Of a stretch of 64,000 bases of DNA, positions 29,672 through 38,193 are shown in pieces. The position numbers and the translations under genes were made by a program. Each line of letters begins with the position of its first letter. Position 1 is the stretch's first letter. The notes under the pieces were generated by a model. It saw only the letters and a program-made list of their open reading frames with translations, ran no database searches and was not told where the DNA came from. The stretch comes from Roseiarcus sp963741405. Lineage in GTDB: Bacteria > Pseudomonadota > Alphaproteobacteria > Rhizobiales > Beijerinckiaceae. Location: the NCBI GenBank assembly GCA_963741405.1, contig CAVUHX010000014.1, forward strand, positions 81,930 through 145,929. Direction: 5' to 3'.

Positions 29672-30903
29672 CAGAAGACCTCCGGCCAAGGCTGTGCGAT
29701 TTGCTTGAGGAGCGCGACGTCGGCCTTGGCGTAATGGGCCGTCGTGTCGACGCCTCGGTGCCGTAGGACCAACCCGATCTTCTCGAGCGGAACGCCATGA
29801 CGCAGCATCTCGGTCGCCGCCGTGTGTCGCAGGACGTGCGCCCCCTTGACCGGCGAGACGACGCCGGCCCGCTGCATGAGGCGTCTCACCACCGACGAGA
29901 CGCCGTCGCCATTCCGGAACGGCCGAAAGGGCGCGATATTGCGCAGGAACACGTGATCGCTCGGACAGGTCGAGGGGCGGTCCGCGAGGTAGGCGGCGAT
30001 CGCATCCCCGACATCCTGCGGAAGCGGCAGACGTACCTCGTAGCGCGACTTGCCCGAGACCAGCAGCGAGCCCGTCTCCCACTCGATGTCGTCGAGGCGG
30101 AGTTGCGCCACGTCGCCTGCGCGCAGCCCGAGGCGCGCCAGGAGCAGCAGGATCGCGCGATCACGCCGGCGCTCGACGACTTCGCCGTCGCTTGCCGCAA
30201 TCAGCCGGCTCACCTGCTCCGTCGCCAGATATCGCGGCAACTCGGCAAGCCGCCAGCGGGCATAGCCGGGAATGACATGGGCGAGACCCGCTCGGCAGCG
30301 GCCTTCGACAGCGAGGTAGCGCAAGAACGCACGCAGGCTGGTCGTCAACTTCTCGACGGTTCCCTTGCCGCAACGGCCCGCGCAGTCCAGGAAAAAGCTG
30401 CGAACGGCGGCCGGCTCCCATCCTTCTGGATCGTCCCCGAGCGCCGCCGCCAGGCGCGCGGCGTCGCGGACGTAGAGCCTGATCGTGGCGTCGGACGCGC
30501 CGCGGTGCTTGCGCAGCCACTCTTTGAAGTGCGCCACCAGCCGCGGCTCAGCTCGCTGCAACGGCGAGGCGGCAGGCTGGCAGACGCCGATTTCGACGAG
30601 ATGCCGGCAAAAAAGCCGGGCGCCGAAAATCGTATGGTGGTTGCGGCGCCCTCCCATGGCGCGCGGACACCGGCACCTGCGCAGGTGCTCGCTGAACGTC
30701 GCGAGATCAATCTCGCTCGGCATCGCCCCTTGGCGGGCCACGACATGGCCGAGGTGCGCCGCCGCCCGCAGATATCGGACCGCCGTGTCCGCGCTGTACC
30801 CCTGCCGCTCGAGCGCGGCTGCGAAGCCGTCAAGGTATGGCCCGCTCGGCCCGCTCCGCAGATGCCCCAGCATCTTCGATGCCGAGAAGTAGGTCTCCAG
30901 CAT
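29671..30903 (-). CDS. Tyrosine recombinase, first of an overlapping pair
   Basis: A 410-aa phage-integrase family protein from ATG 30903 (MLETYFSASKMLGHLRSGPS). It has an N-terminal SAM-like DNA-binding domain (about 100-190). The catalytic domain shows Arg in ARLGLRAGDVAQLRLDD, Lys in GKSRYEVRLPL, His-x-x-Arg in GAHVLRHTAATEML and Tyr in RHRGVDTTAHYAKAD. It looks intact. Together with the next gene it resembles RitA-RitB, but the third recombinase needed for a full RIT element is missing. An IS630 copy sits 65 bp upstream and may cut its promoter region. Confidence 0.85.
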   Translation of the reverse strand: MLETYFSASKMLGHLRSGPSGPYLDGFAAALERQGYSADTAVRYLRAAAHLGHVVARQGAMPSEIDLATFSEHLRRCRCPRAMGGRRNHHTIFGARLFCRHLVEIGVCQPAASPLQRAEPRLVAHFKEWLRKHRGASDATIRLYVRDAARLAAALGDDPEGWEPAAVRSFFLDCAGRCGKGTVEKLTTSLRAFLRYLAVEGRCRAGLAHVIPGYARWRLAELPRYLATEQVSRLIAASDGEVVERRRDRAILLLLARLGLRAGDVAQLRLDDIEWETGSLLVSGKSRYEVRLPLPQDVGDAIAAYLADRPSTCPSDHVFLRNIAPFRPFRNGDGVSSVVRRLMQRAGVVSPVKGAHVLRHTAATEMLRHGVPLEKIGLVLRHRGVDTTAHYAKADVALLKQIAQPWPEVF

Positions 30904-30968
30904 ATTCGTCCCCGTTCGTGACCGGCCATTGGTGGCCGACCCGACGGAGCCGCAGGACCGTATTGTTA

Positions 30969-32112
30969 TACCCTGACTCATTGAGAAAGCGGGGCAAGGG
31001 GGGTTGCCGTGGATCAAAATCCAGATTCTTGTTTGGTTGATGATTCGCGGGGGTTACCTTTCTGCTGACGACCGGGCCGATCTGATCGCGTTGGCGCGAG
31101 ACGGTTCGGCGGCGCATCGTCTGGCGCGGCGGGCGAACGCGTTGGTCCTTCTCGACGACGGCTGGAGCTGTGAGCGTGTCGCCGCAGCGCTGTTCGTCGA
31201 TGACGAAACCGTCCGGCGCTGGCATCAGCTGTTCCTGGAGGACGGGCTCGAGGGATTGACGCGCTTTGACGGCGGCGGCTCCTGCCCGCGCCTGGCGGAA
31301 GATCAAGAAGCGAAGTTGCAGTCGTGGATCGCTGCGACCTTGCCGCGTTCGACACGCGACGTCGGCGCGTATATCGAGAGGGAATTCGGCGTCGTTTATG
31401 AGAGCCGTTCTGGGCTGGTGGCGATGCTGCATCGGCTCGGGCTCGAATACCACAAGCCCGAGACGATCGGACGCAAGCTCGACCCGGAAAAACAGCAGGC
31501 GTTCATCGAAACCTACGAGAACGTGCTGAATTCGCTGGGGCCGGACGAGGCTGTGCTGTTCGTGGACGCCGTGCATCCGACCCATGCGGCGCGCCCCGTC
31601 GGCTGTTGGGCGCCGGCGAAGGAGCATCTGGCGATCGAGCAGACCAGCGGACGCCAGCGCCTGAACATTCACGGGGCCATCGATCTCGAAACCGGCAAGA
31701 CGGCGATGATCGACGTCGAAACCGTCGACGCCGCCTCAACCATCCGGCTGCTGCAAGCGATCGAGGCGATGTATCCACTGCTGGCGCTGATCCACGTGTT
31801 TCTGGACAATGCGCGCTATCATCATGCCGCTCTTGTGCGAGAGTGGCTGGCGCAGCCCGGCAGACGCATCAAGCTGCATTTCATCCCCGCCTACTGCCCG
31901 CATCTGAACCCGATCGAGCGGTTGTGGGGCGTGATGCACAAGTCTCTGACCCACAACAGGACCTATCCCACATATCGTGAATTCGCCGACGCGATGCTCC
32001 ACTTCCTGCGCGCCGAAGTCCCCAGTCGATGGGGAGAAATCGCCAATTCGATCACAGATAATTTCCGCATAATCCGCCCCGCCAATTTTCGCATCTTGGC
32101 GTGAGCGGAGTA
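30969..32112 (+). mobile_element. IS630-family element, copy 1 (1,144 bp)
   Basis: Begins TACCCTGACTC and ends GAGCGGAGTA, imperfect terminal inverted repeats. It is flanked by TA on both sides (30967-30968 and 32113-32114), the expected IS630 target duplication. The inverted second copy at 39049-40192 has the same length and, as far as I compared, one coding difference. Confidence 0.92.
31040..32104 (+). CDS. IS630-family transposase, copy 1
   Basis: A 354-aa DDE transposase from ATG 31040 (MIRGGYLSADDRADLIALAR); an in-frame TTG at 31004 is an alternative. Residues 1-120 form HTH domains (VAAALFVDDETVRRW). The catalytic triad is seen as Asp in VLFVDAVHPTH, Asp in HVFLDNARYHHAAL and Glu in CPHLNPIERLWGVM. 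It cuts and pastes the element at TA sites. It appears intact and possibly active, since an almost identical copy is nearby. Confidence 0.92.
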   Translation: MIRGGYLSADDRADLIALARDGSAAHRLARRANALVLLDDGWSCERVAAALFVDDETVRRWHQLFLEDGLEGLTRFDGGGSCPRLAEDQEAKLQSWIAATLPRSTRDVGAYIEREFGVVYESRSGLVAMLHRLGLEYHKPETIGRKLDPEKQQAFIETYENVLNSLGPDEAVLFVDAVHPTHAARPVGCWAPAKEHLAIEQTSGRQRLNIHGAIDLETGKTAMIDVETVDAASTIRLLQAIEAMYPLLALIHVFLDNARYHHAALVREWLAQPGRRIKLHFIPAYCPHLNPIERLWGVMHKSLTHNRTYPTYREFADAMLHFLRAEVPSRWGEIANSITDNFRIIRPANFRILA

Positions 32113-32186
32113 TATGGGGAGAAAGATCGCTGCAATTCACAGAAAAGCGCCGACCCCAGTTCGCCAACTCCCCATTAGTGGAAGCG

Positions 32187-32243
32187 CCCATAAGGCACGA
32201 ATTGTAGGCGACGCGTTCGTGCGCGCAGTCCTCGCAACGCTCG
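32187..32243 (-). pseudogene. Inverted 57-bp piece of an IS91 transposase zinc finger
   Basis: On the minus strand this reads HVERCEDCAHERVAYNSC, the characteristic N-terminal zinc finger of IS91 transposases. The continuing part of the same protein lies next to it, but on the plus strand from 32249. Confidence 0.6.
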
Positions 32244-32248
32244 ACGTG

Positions 32249-32815
32249 TCAGGCGGCGGCGAGAGCGGCGTGGCTCGCTGCTCGTCAGGCCGAGCTGCCG
32301 CCGGTTCCCTCCTTCCACGTCGTCTTCACCCTGCCGCCGGCGGCGGCCGAGATCGCTTTCCAGAACAACCAGACGGTCTATGGCCTCTTGATGCGCGCCG
32401 CCGCCGAGGCGCTCATGACGCTTGCCGTCGAACGCCCCGGCGCTCGGATCGGCCTCATCGCCCTGCTCCACACCTGGGGACAGACGCTGACCCATCATCC
32501 CCACGTTCACTGTCTCGTCCCCGGCGGCGGTGTCGCCCTCGACACTCAGCCCTGGGTCGCCTGCAAACCCAACTTCCTGCTCTCCGTCCGCGCCCTGTCG
32601 AAGACCTTCCGCCGCCTGTTCCTCAACGGCTTGGAAGCCGCTTTTCGTCGCGGCGAACTCGGTTTCTTCGGCGATCTGGCCCCACTCGCCGAGGCCGCCG
32701 CTTTCGCCGAGCGCCTGCGCCCGCTCCCCAACAGCCCCTTCGTCGTCTGCGCCAAGCCGCCGTTCGGCGGACCCGAGCGAGTGCTGGCCCACCTCGCCCG
32801 CTTCCGCCGCGATAG
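32249..32815 (+). pseudogene. IS91-family transposase, central fragment
   Basis: Reads AAWLAARQAELPPVPSFHVV, then HTWGQTLTHHPHVHCLVPGG with the HUH-type histidines of Y2 rolling-circle transposases, then NFLLSVRALSKTFRRLFLN, ending near PERVLAHLARF. The N-terminal zinc finger and the C-terminal Tyr region are missing. The 3' edge at about 32815 passes into unrelated sequence. Confidence 0.85.
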
Positions 32816-32914
32816 CGGCTTCGTTCAATCCCCTCATTTTGGAGGACTCGAAAATGCCTGAATTTTTGCGTCCGGCGCCTGACGGTGTGGCGAATCGTGC
32901 GGGCGGAAGCGGGC

Positions 32915-33153
32915 ATGCGCAAGTCGATCGATCGGATGGAACTGGTTCATGATTTTCTGAAGCGCGCGTTTTCGGGGAGCTTGCACGCCAAGCGGATTCT
33001 TTCGCTAGCCAACGGGACGCTCGGGGTTTTGACGGGTGCGTCCTTGGCCGTTTCGGTGATCGGGCATGCGCTGGCGCAAGCGCGCGGTCTGATGGACAGA
33101 ACGCGATCAAACAAGTCGATCGCCTGCTGAGCAACGCCGGGGTCGTCGTGTGG
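32915..33153 (+). pseudogene. IS4-like transposase, N-terminal fragment
   Basis: Reads MRKSIDRMELVHDFLKRAFS, then HAKRILSLANGTLGVLTGAS and VSVIGHALAQARGLM, then after a frame change near 33092 AIKQVDRLLSNAGVVVW. This matches the opening of a class of IS4-superfamily transposases, from memory of the family. No catalytic residues remain. Confidence 0.55.
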
Positions 33154-33214
33154 GGCCCCGCCATGCGGGGCGCCGGCGCCGTGGGCCGTTCGAGAAACGC
33201 CAACTCCAACTGCA

Positions 33215-33490
33215 TGATTGCCCTCCTCTCCGGGGGCCGACTCGGCGAGTCGGTTGAGAAGAGCGTCGATGACGGCGCGCGCCTTGATCAAATCTCCCAC
33301 TGCGCAAAGGTCCTCGCCGTCCTTGACCGTTTCCGGCGCGTTGGCGCCGAAGCTCACAAACCCGTCCGTCCAGGCTGACGGAATGAGCGATCGACTACCG
33401 TCGGGCAGCACCACCAACAACAACGGCACGCCGCGCCGCGTCAGCCCGTTGATCACGGCGAGGCGGCATCCTTCAAAGGGATGCCGCCGT
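33215..33490 (-). pseudogene. DUF5372 (Rhizobium y4bD/y4pK-like) fragment
   Basis: The minus strand reads HPFEGCRLAVINGLTRRGVP, then LLLVVLPDGSRSLIPSAWTD and DLIKARAVIDALLNRLAE. This fits the small DUF5372 proteins encoded with large serine recombinases in NGR234-type y4b elements, a recombinase remnant of which lies at 21.4 kb. It contains one copy of a 48-bp repeat. Confidence 0.5.
33346..33393. repeat. 48-bp direct repeat, copy 1
   Basis: Identical to 33613-33660. Starts GCCGAAGCTCACAAACCCGT and ends GACGGAATGAGCGATCG. Lies inside the DUF5372 fragment. Confidence 0.92.
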
Positions 33491-34143
33491 TCAAAGCCCA
33501 TGTCGTCGCTTACGCCGACGACTTCGTCATCCTCTCCCGCGCTCGCGCGGGTGAAGCGCTGGCGTGGACGAAGGCGACGATGGCCAAGCTCGGGCTCACG
33601 CTCAACGAGGCCGCCGAAGCTCACAAACCCGTCCGTCCAGGCTGACGGAATGAGCGATCGCGCCGATCGAGACGGAATGCGGCGGATGAAGAGCGGCAAG
33701 AGCGGCAGGCGCGGCACGAAAACCTCGGTGAGGGACGCCCGGAAAGAGCGCTTCGACTTTCTCGGCTACCGTTCGGCCCGCATCACCGCACCAAGGACGG
33801 ACGCCTATACTCGGGCGCAAGCCCATCGAAGAAGAGCGTGCATCGGATCAAGGCCAGGATCGGCAAAATGCTGAGGCCCTCGAACACGGCCCCGTGGCCG
33901 AAAACCTGCCAAAAGCTGAACAGGCTCCTGCTCGGCTGGTCGGCGTATTTCAGCTACGGCAGCCTCGCCAGGGGGTATCGGGACGTCGATCACACCGACC
34001 ATGTGCGCGCTTTCCTCGCCAGGAGGCACAAGATGCAGAACCGGGGCGCGCGACACTTCTCCCGCTCGGCCATTTACGGCGAACTGGGGGTCGTCTCGCT
34101 CTGGAAACACCATCCCAACCCTGCGCCGAAAGCCTCGCCATGA
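33481..34143 (+). pseudogene. Group II intron reverse transcriptase, C-terminal fragment, interrupted
   Basis: Reads GMPPFKAHVVAYADDFVILS with the YADD catalytic motif and continues to KATMAKLGLTLNEA. A 107-bp foreign piece (about 33613-33719) interrupts. The protein then resumes as KTSVRDARKERFDFLGY, the RT-7/thumb region, a frameshift follows near 33778, and the maturase (GIIM) part reads NRLLLGWSAYFSYGSLARGY before the stop at 34141-34143. The N-terminal half is absent. Confidence 0.8.
33613..33660. repeat. 48-bp direct repeat, copy 2
   Basis: Identical to 33346-33393; here it is part of the 107-bp sequence that interrupts the group II reverse transcriptase fragment. Confidence 0.92.
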
Positions 34144-34242
34144 AGCCAGTCGGAAAGCCGGATGCGGGAAATCCGCCCGTCCGGTTTGATGAGCGGGGAA
34201 GGGAAACGGAGCGATTCGCCAAGCCTCAAGCTACCGCGCCCT
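34109..34242 (+). repeat. Group II intron 3' end (domains V-VI), copy 1
   Basis: Contains the domain V-like hairpin AGCCGGATGCGGGAAATCCG followed by CCCGTCCGGTTTGATGAGCG. Directly follows the maturase stop. The same 134 bp recur at 37846-37979 with a few differences. Confidence 0.8.
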
Positions 34243-34539
34243 CCCTCGACTTTACCCGCGACGTCCAGATCAGCCTCGAATCGAACAGTGCCTCAGGGAC
34301 AGCCTCCGCCGTAAGTCTTCAGAATCGCCCTTTCCCCACCGCCGAGCCTGGCCTTCCCGGCCGACCGCCACGACCATTGGCCCCGAGACCAGTTTCTGGT
34401 TTTGGCAATTTGCCGCTTTTTTCGACAGAATGATCATTTTGGGCTTGATTGGGGCGAAAATGTGTGTGAACGTCGGTTACTACTTCTTCAGCCAAGAGGG
34501 TGTTTTTATCAATCCGAGTTCTTTGGGAAGGGGCGTCGG

Positions 34540-34881
34540 ATGTCTGAGCTTGGGGCGCTGGAAGAACTCGCTATTGGACTGACGCAAAGCAGAGGAGAGG
34601 CGATGTCGCTGGGCGATGACCTTCTCGTTTACCTGCTCACCATCGCGCTTTCACATGTGCGGAAGAAAAGCAATGGTGTTCGCGAAACCGCGCAGGGGGC
34701 GCTGGCGCCGGCCGCCGCAAGTCCATCGCCGCCGAGATCTGCTCAAGTGTATGATTTGCCGAACGGGCCGACCGAGACGATCCTAACCAGCCTGTTCACT
34801 GCGCTCAGCCAATTCCGAAACGAAGTCCACTACAGCGGCGCGGAGCGCCGGATCGCGGATTCTCAGGAAGGCGTTTATTAG
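34540..34881 (+). CDS. Hypothetical protein, 113 aa
   Basis: Starts at ATG 34540 (MSELGALEELAIGLTQSRGE) after GGAAGGGGCG. The protein is mainly helical, with a Pro/Ala-rich linker at about 55-70 and a segment SLFTALSQFRNEVHYSGAER near the end. No family recognised and no membrane segment or signal. It is an island between mobile fragments, with lower GC upstream, so it may be a passenger gene. Confidence 0.45.
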   Translation: MSELGALEELAIGLTQSRGEAMSLGDDLLVYLLTIALSHVRKKSNGVRETAQGALAPAAASPSPPRSAQVYDLPNGPTETILTSLFTALSQFRNEVHYSGAERRIADSQEGVY

Positions 34882-35047
34882 ACGTAGGCCGTCATCGGCC
34901 GCTTGCTCAGCGCTCCGCATTGGCCGGGAAATCCCACCCGATGGCGCGGCCGGCAATGCCGCAAACATGTCCTCGCGATCTCGCATGGGCTCTTCACTAT
35001 AACGCTGTTGGTTATGAAGGGTTATATCGGTTTTTGCGGCAATACTA

Positions 35048-35942
35048 GGGCCTGTCTTCAGTTGAGGAGGATAACGGCACAGACGAGCTGAACGCCGGCG
35101 AGGAAAATCTTGGCGAGCTTGTCGTAACGCGTGGCGATGGCGCGGAAATGCTTGAGCTTGTTGAAGAAGCGCTCAATGAGATTGCGTTCGCAGTAGAGGG
35201 CGAAATCGCACGGGCGCGGGGCTTTTCGATTGGATTTGGATGGGATGACTGGCGTGATCGCTCGTGCGTTGAGGGCGCCGATGAAGGGGTCGGCGTCGAA
35301 GGCCTTGTCGGCGATCAGAGCGCCGGGATCGACGGCTTCGATGAGAGATTCAGCGCAAGTCAGATCGTGATCCTGGCCCGGGCTGAGCATCACCTCGACA
35401 GGATTGCCGAGGGCATCGACGAGCGCGTGTATCTTGGTGGTCAATCCGCCGCGGGATCGGCCGATGGCTTGCGCACCGTCTTTTTTCTTGGCGCCGGCGC
35501 TATGCTGGTGAGCGCGCACGATGGTGGCGTCGATCATCATGTACTCGTTGTCGTGATCGCTGGCCAAGAGCCTGAAAACCCGCTCGAAAACGCCGCTCTT
35601 GGCCCATCGGTTGAAACGCTGATAGACGATCTTCCAGCCGCCAAAGCGCTCGGGCAGATCGCGCCACGGGACGCCGGCGCGAAACCTGAAGAGAACGGCT
35701 TCGACGAACAGGCGATTGTCCGCCGCCGTGCCGCCCACATGGCCTTCACGGCCCGGCAGAATGTCTTTGATCCGATCCCACTGGTCGTCGCGCAGTGCAT
35801 ATCGTCGCATCGGTCAGCCCCTCCTCGGGCCGACCACTCACGAGTTAGACATTTGCTGATTCGGGAATCCCTTGCGTATCCAAAACACCAAACGTTCTGC
35901 GTCCGATTCCACTCCGTTCTCGCCTCAACTGAAGACAGGCCC
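35048..35942 (-). mobile_element. IS5-family element (IS427-like), about 895 bp
   Basis: Terminal inverted repeats GGGCCTGTCTTCAGTTGAG at 35048-35066 and the complement at 35924-35942, with TA on both outer sides as the short target duplication. One intact transposase gene inside. Confidence 0.88.
35058..35810 (-). CDS. IS5-family transposase
   Basis: A 250-aa single-ORF DDE transposase starting MRRYALRDDQWDRIKDILPG. The N-terminal DUF4096-like domain covers about 1-80. Catalytic residues are Asp in YMMIDATIVRAHQH, Asp in GALIADKAFDADPF and Glu in CERNLIERFFNKLKHFRAIA (the YREK-like region). The gene nearly fills the element and looks intact. Confidence 0.92.
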   Translation of the reverse strand: MRRYALRDDQWDRIKDILPGREGHVGGTAADNRLFVEAVLFRFRAGVPWRDLPERFGGWKIVYQRFNRWAKSGVFERVFRLLASDHDNEYMMIDATIVRAHQHSAGAKKKDGAQAIGRSRGGLTTKIHALVDALGNPVEVMLSPGQDHDLTCAESLIEAVDPGALIADKAFDADPFIGALNARAITPVIPSKSNRKAPRPCDFALYCERNLIERFFNKLKHFRAIATRYDKLAKIFLAGVQLVCAVILLN

Positions 35943-36648
35943 TAAATCATATTTTATCTGTTGATAAATTCATAGGGGTCGATGCGGGCTACGGGCGCCA
36001 GGATACGAATTGCATCCTATCGCAGTCCGGCCACTCGTCGAGCCCCCTCTGGCAGGACGAGCGCCAATCCCAGAAGACCGGCAAGCTGCAGCGCGGCCAG
36101 CTCGTCGCTTTCTTTGCCGGGCCGCGGCGACCGGTTCGATTTGACGGTTCTTTCGCGACTCAGCGACAAGAATTAGAGCGGACTCCGATCAAGCTGTATC
36201 AAGTTCGCAGACGAAGATTTCAAGGTGTCCGCAAAAGCTTCCAGCACGTCGGGAAGCCCGCCGACACAGTGCGATCGGATACCGCTCTAAGATGACGTTG
36301 CATTCTACTCATCGACGTTTCGGGCCAACGCCTCGCTGAAGGGGCGCTGCGCCGCAATAGAATGCACTGTCATGCCTGGACGGCGCCCCGTGGTAAAGGG
36401 TTGCTTTGAAGCTTGTGCGAACGTCTCGGGCGCGGTCATGTCTTCGGCCTGCTGTGCGGCAAGGATGGCTCCGCTGACCCTGATGGTTCGTGCGCGTAAG
36501 CTCTTCGCCCCAATCACCGTATCGCGCTCGTACCGGCGCAGACAGTGCAACGGGCGTCCAAGCCTTATCCGTTGGTTCACATCACTTCGTCGGCGCCCGC
36601 GATGCTGATCGCCTTGGCGGCGAAAACTCCTGCTTGAAGAGCCCTGGT
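35943..36648. other. Unassigned sequence between IS5 and IS110 elements
   Basis: About 700 bp. Small open frames exist on both strands but none shows a family, a good start site or a partner. It probably includes the non-coding end of the IS110 element and older debris. Confidence 0.35.
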
Positions 36649-37796
36649 TCAGGCTGCGACCGGCCTGTCGTCGTATTGGCCGCCCCTCGTCATCAAAACG
36701 AAGACGATACGCGCGACCTTGTTGGCGAGCGCCACCGCGGTCAGCTTGAACTTGTGCTTGACCGCCTTGCGCTCGAGCAGCCCGCTCGCCCACCGACGCA
36801 GGGCGTCGTTATGGCCCTTACGGTGGCTGAGCGTCGCGCAGGCGCCGACGACCAGAAGCTTGCGCAGGTAACGGTCGCCCATCTTGGTGATGCGCCCGAG
36901 CCGCTCCTTGCCTCCGCTCAAACTCTGGCGTGGCGTCAGCCCGAGGAAGGCTGAGAACTCGCGCCCGCTGGCGAAGGCGCTCATGTCCTGGATCGTCGCT
37001 GTGATCGCCGAGGCGATGACCGGGCCGATGCCGGCAATGGTCATCAAGCGCCTCGCCGTCTCGTCCGCCTTGACCGCAACCTCAAGCTCTTTGTCGATCG
37101 CGCCGATCGCCTCGTCGAGCGCGTCGATTTGGCCGATGAGCGGACGAAGCGCCGCGCGCACGCTATCGGGGACCACGATCTCGCCGTTATCGTCGAAGCC
37201 GTCGACGGCCAGGCGCTTGAGGTCGTAGGCGTGCTGCGCCCCCTGCGCTGCGACGACGCCGATCTCGGCCATGTGCCCGCGCAAAGCGTTGAGGAGCGAC
37301 GTGCGCTGACCAGCGAGCAGCTCGCGCGCCCGATGGCGCATCAACTCGGCCTGGTTGTCGATTCCGCGCACCGACACGAACCTCTGGGCCGGCCGACATA
37401 GGATCGCGGAACGCGATCCGTTCCGGATCGCTATGCCGCCTCGCAAATCGCCGCCGCGTCGGCCGCGTCGTTCTTGTTGCGCCGGACATCGGGCTTCACA
37501 TGCGCCGGCGGGATCAGCTTCACCTCGTGCCCGAGCGCCAGCAATTGCCGCCCCCAGTGATGGGCCGAGGAGCAGGCCTCCATCGCCACCACGCACGGCG
37601 CCAGCTCGGCGAAGAAGGCGACGAGCCGGCCACGCGTCAGCTTGCGCGCCACGACGACCTCGCCCTTCGCATCGACGGCGTAAACCTGAAAAACCTTCTT
37701 CCCCAGATCGAGCCCAACGCGCGTGACAGCGGTCAAATTCCGGGTAGACTTGCGCAATCGACGGCTTCCTTCAGATGGGTTGATGACAACGACCAT
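36649..37796 (-). pseudogene. IS110-family transposase, interrupted by a small palindrome
   Basis: The N-terminal DEDD part reads VTRVGLDLGKKVFQVYAVDA, then CVVAMEACSSAHHWGRQLLA and VRRNKNDAADAAAICEA. At 37397-37435 a 39-base imperfect palindrome (CATAGGATCGCGGAACGCG...) intrudes and brings a TAG stop and a frame shift. Past it the protein continues as RPAQRFVSVRGIDNQAELMR, and the C-terminal transposase_20 domain reads LMTIAGIGPVIASAITATIQ and SGGKERLGRITKMGDRYLRK. Without the insert the protein would be about 365 aa, similar to many IS110 enzymes. Confidence 0.8.
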
Positions 37797-37845
37797 CTTG
37801 GCACACTGATGCCGTTCGGGGCGCCGTCCACCCCATCACCGTAAT

Positions 37846-37979
37846 ACCATCCCACCCCCGCGCCGAAAGCCTCGCCATGAAGCCAGTCGGAAAGCCGGAT
37901 GCGGGAAATCCGCCCGTCCGGTTTGATGAACGGGGAAGGGAAACGGAGCGATTCGCCAAGCCTCAAGCTACCGCGCCCT
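37846..37979 (+). repeat. Group II intron 3' end, copy 2
   Basis: About 134 bp nearly identical to 34109-34242, including the AGCCGGATGCGGGAAATCCG hairpin. The last 11 bases, CTACCGCGCCC, occur three times in tandem here. No coding part of the intron is attached; its left edge meets the IS110 flank. Confidence 0.8.
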
Positions 37980-38008
37980 ACCGCGCCCTACCGCGCCCTT
38001 CCTCGACT

Positions 38009-38160
38009 CTACCGGTGGCCGGTGAATGTGCTATCCTGCGTGGCGCGAGAGGCGCGCCGTGGCTGTCGCAACTCCTCGATCTCGATGGCCGCGAGCAGCG
38101 ACTTTAGTTGCGCGGCGTGGGCGTGCCACCGCCCCGACGAAGAGCGGTAGATCGGCTGGC
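38009..38160 (-). pseudogene. TPR-sulfotransferase gene, 3' end cut off by an IS
   Basis: On the minus strand this reads QPIYRSSSGRWHAHAAQLKS and ends ATQDSTFTGHR at TAG 38009. The QPIYRSS...W...H segment is the usual C-terminal signature of TPR-linked sulfotransferases. The body of the gene ends at ...NQVRQP on the other side of the IS at 40727, so removing the IS restores VRQPIYRSS in frame. Confidence 0.85.
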
Positions 38161-38193
38161 CAGCAATTCTAAAAGTCGGCCGTGGCGAGGGTC

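Noticed and set aside
32947..33717. 256-codon minus-strand protein spanning 32.9-33.7 kb
   Set aside because: Only the DUF5372-like core (about 33215-33490) resembles a protein; the remainder is antisense to IS4 and RT fragments.
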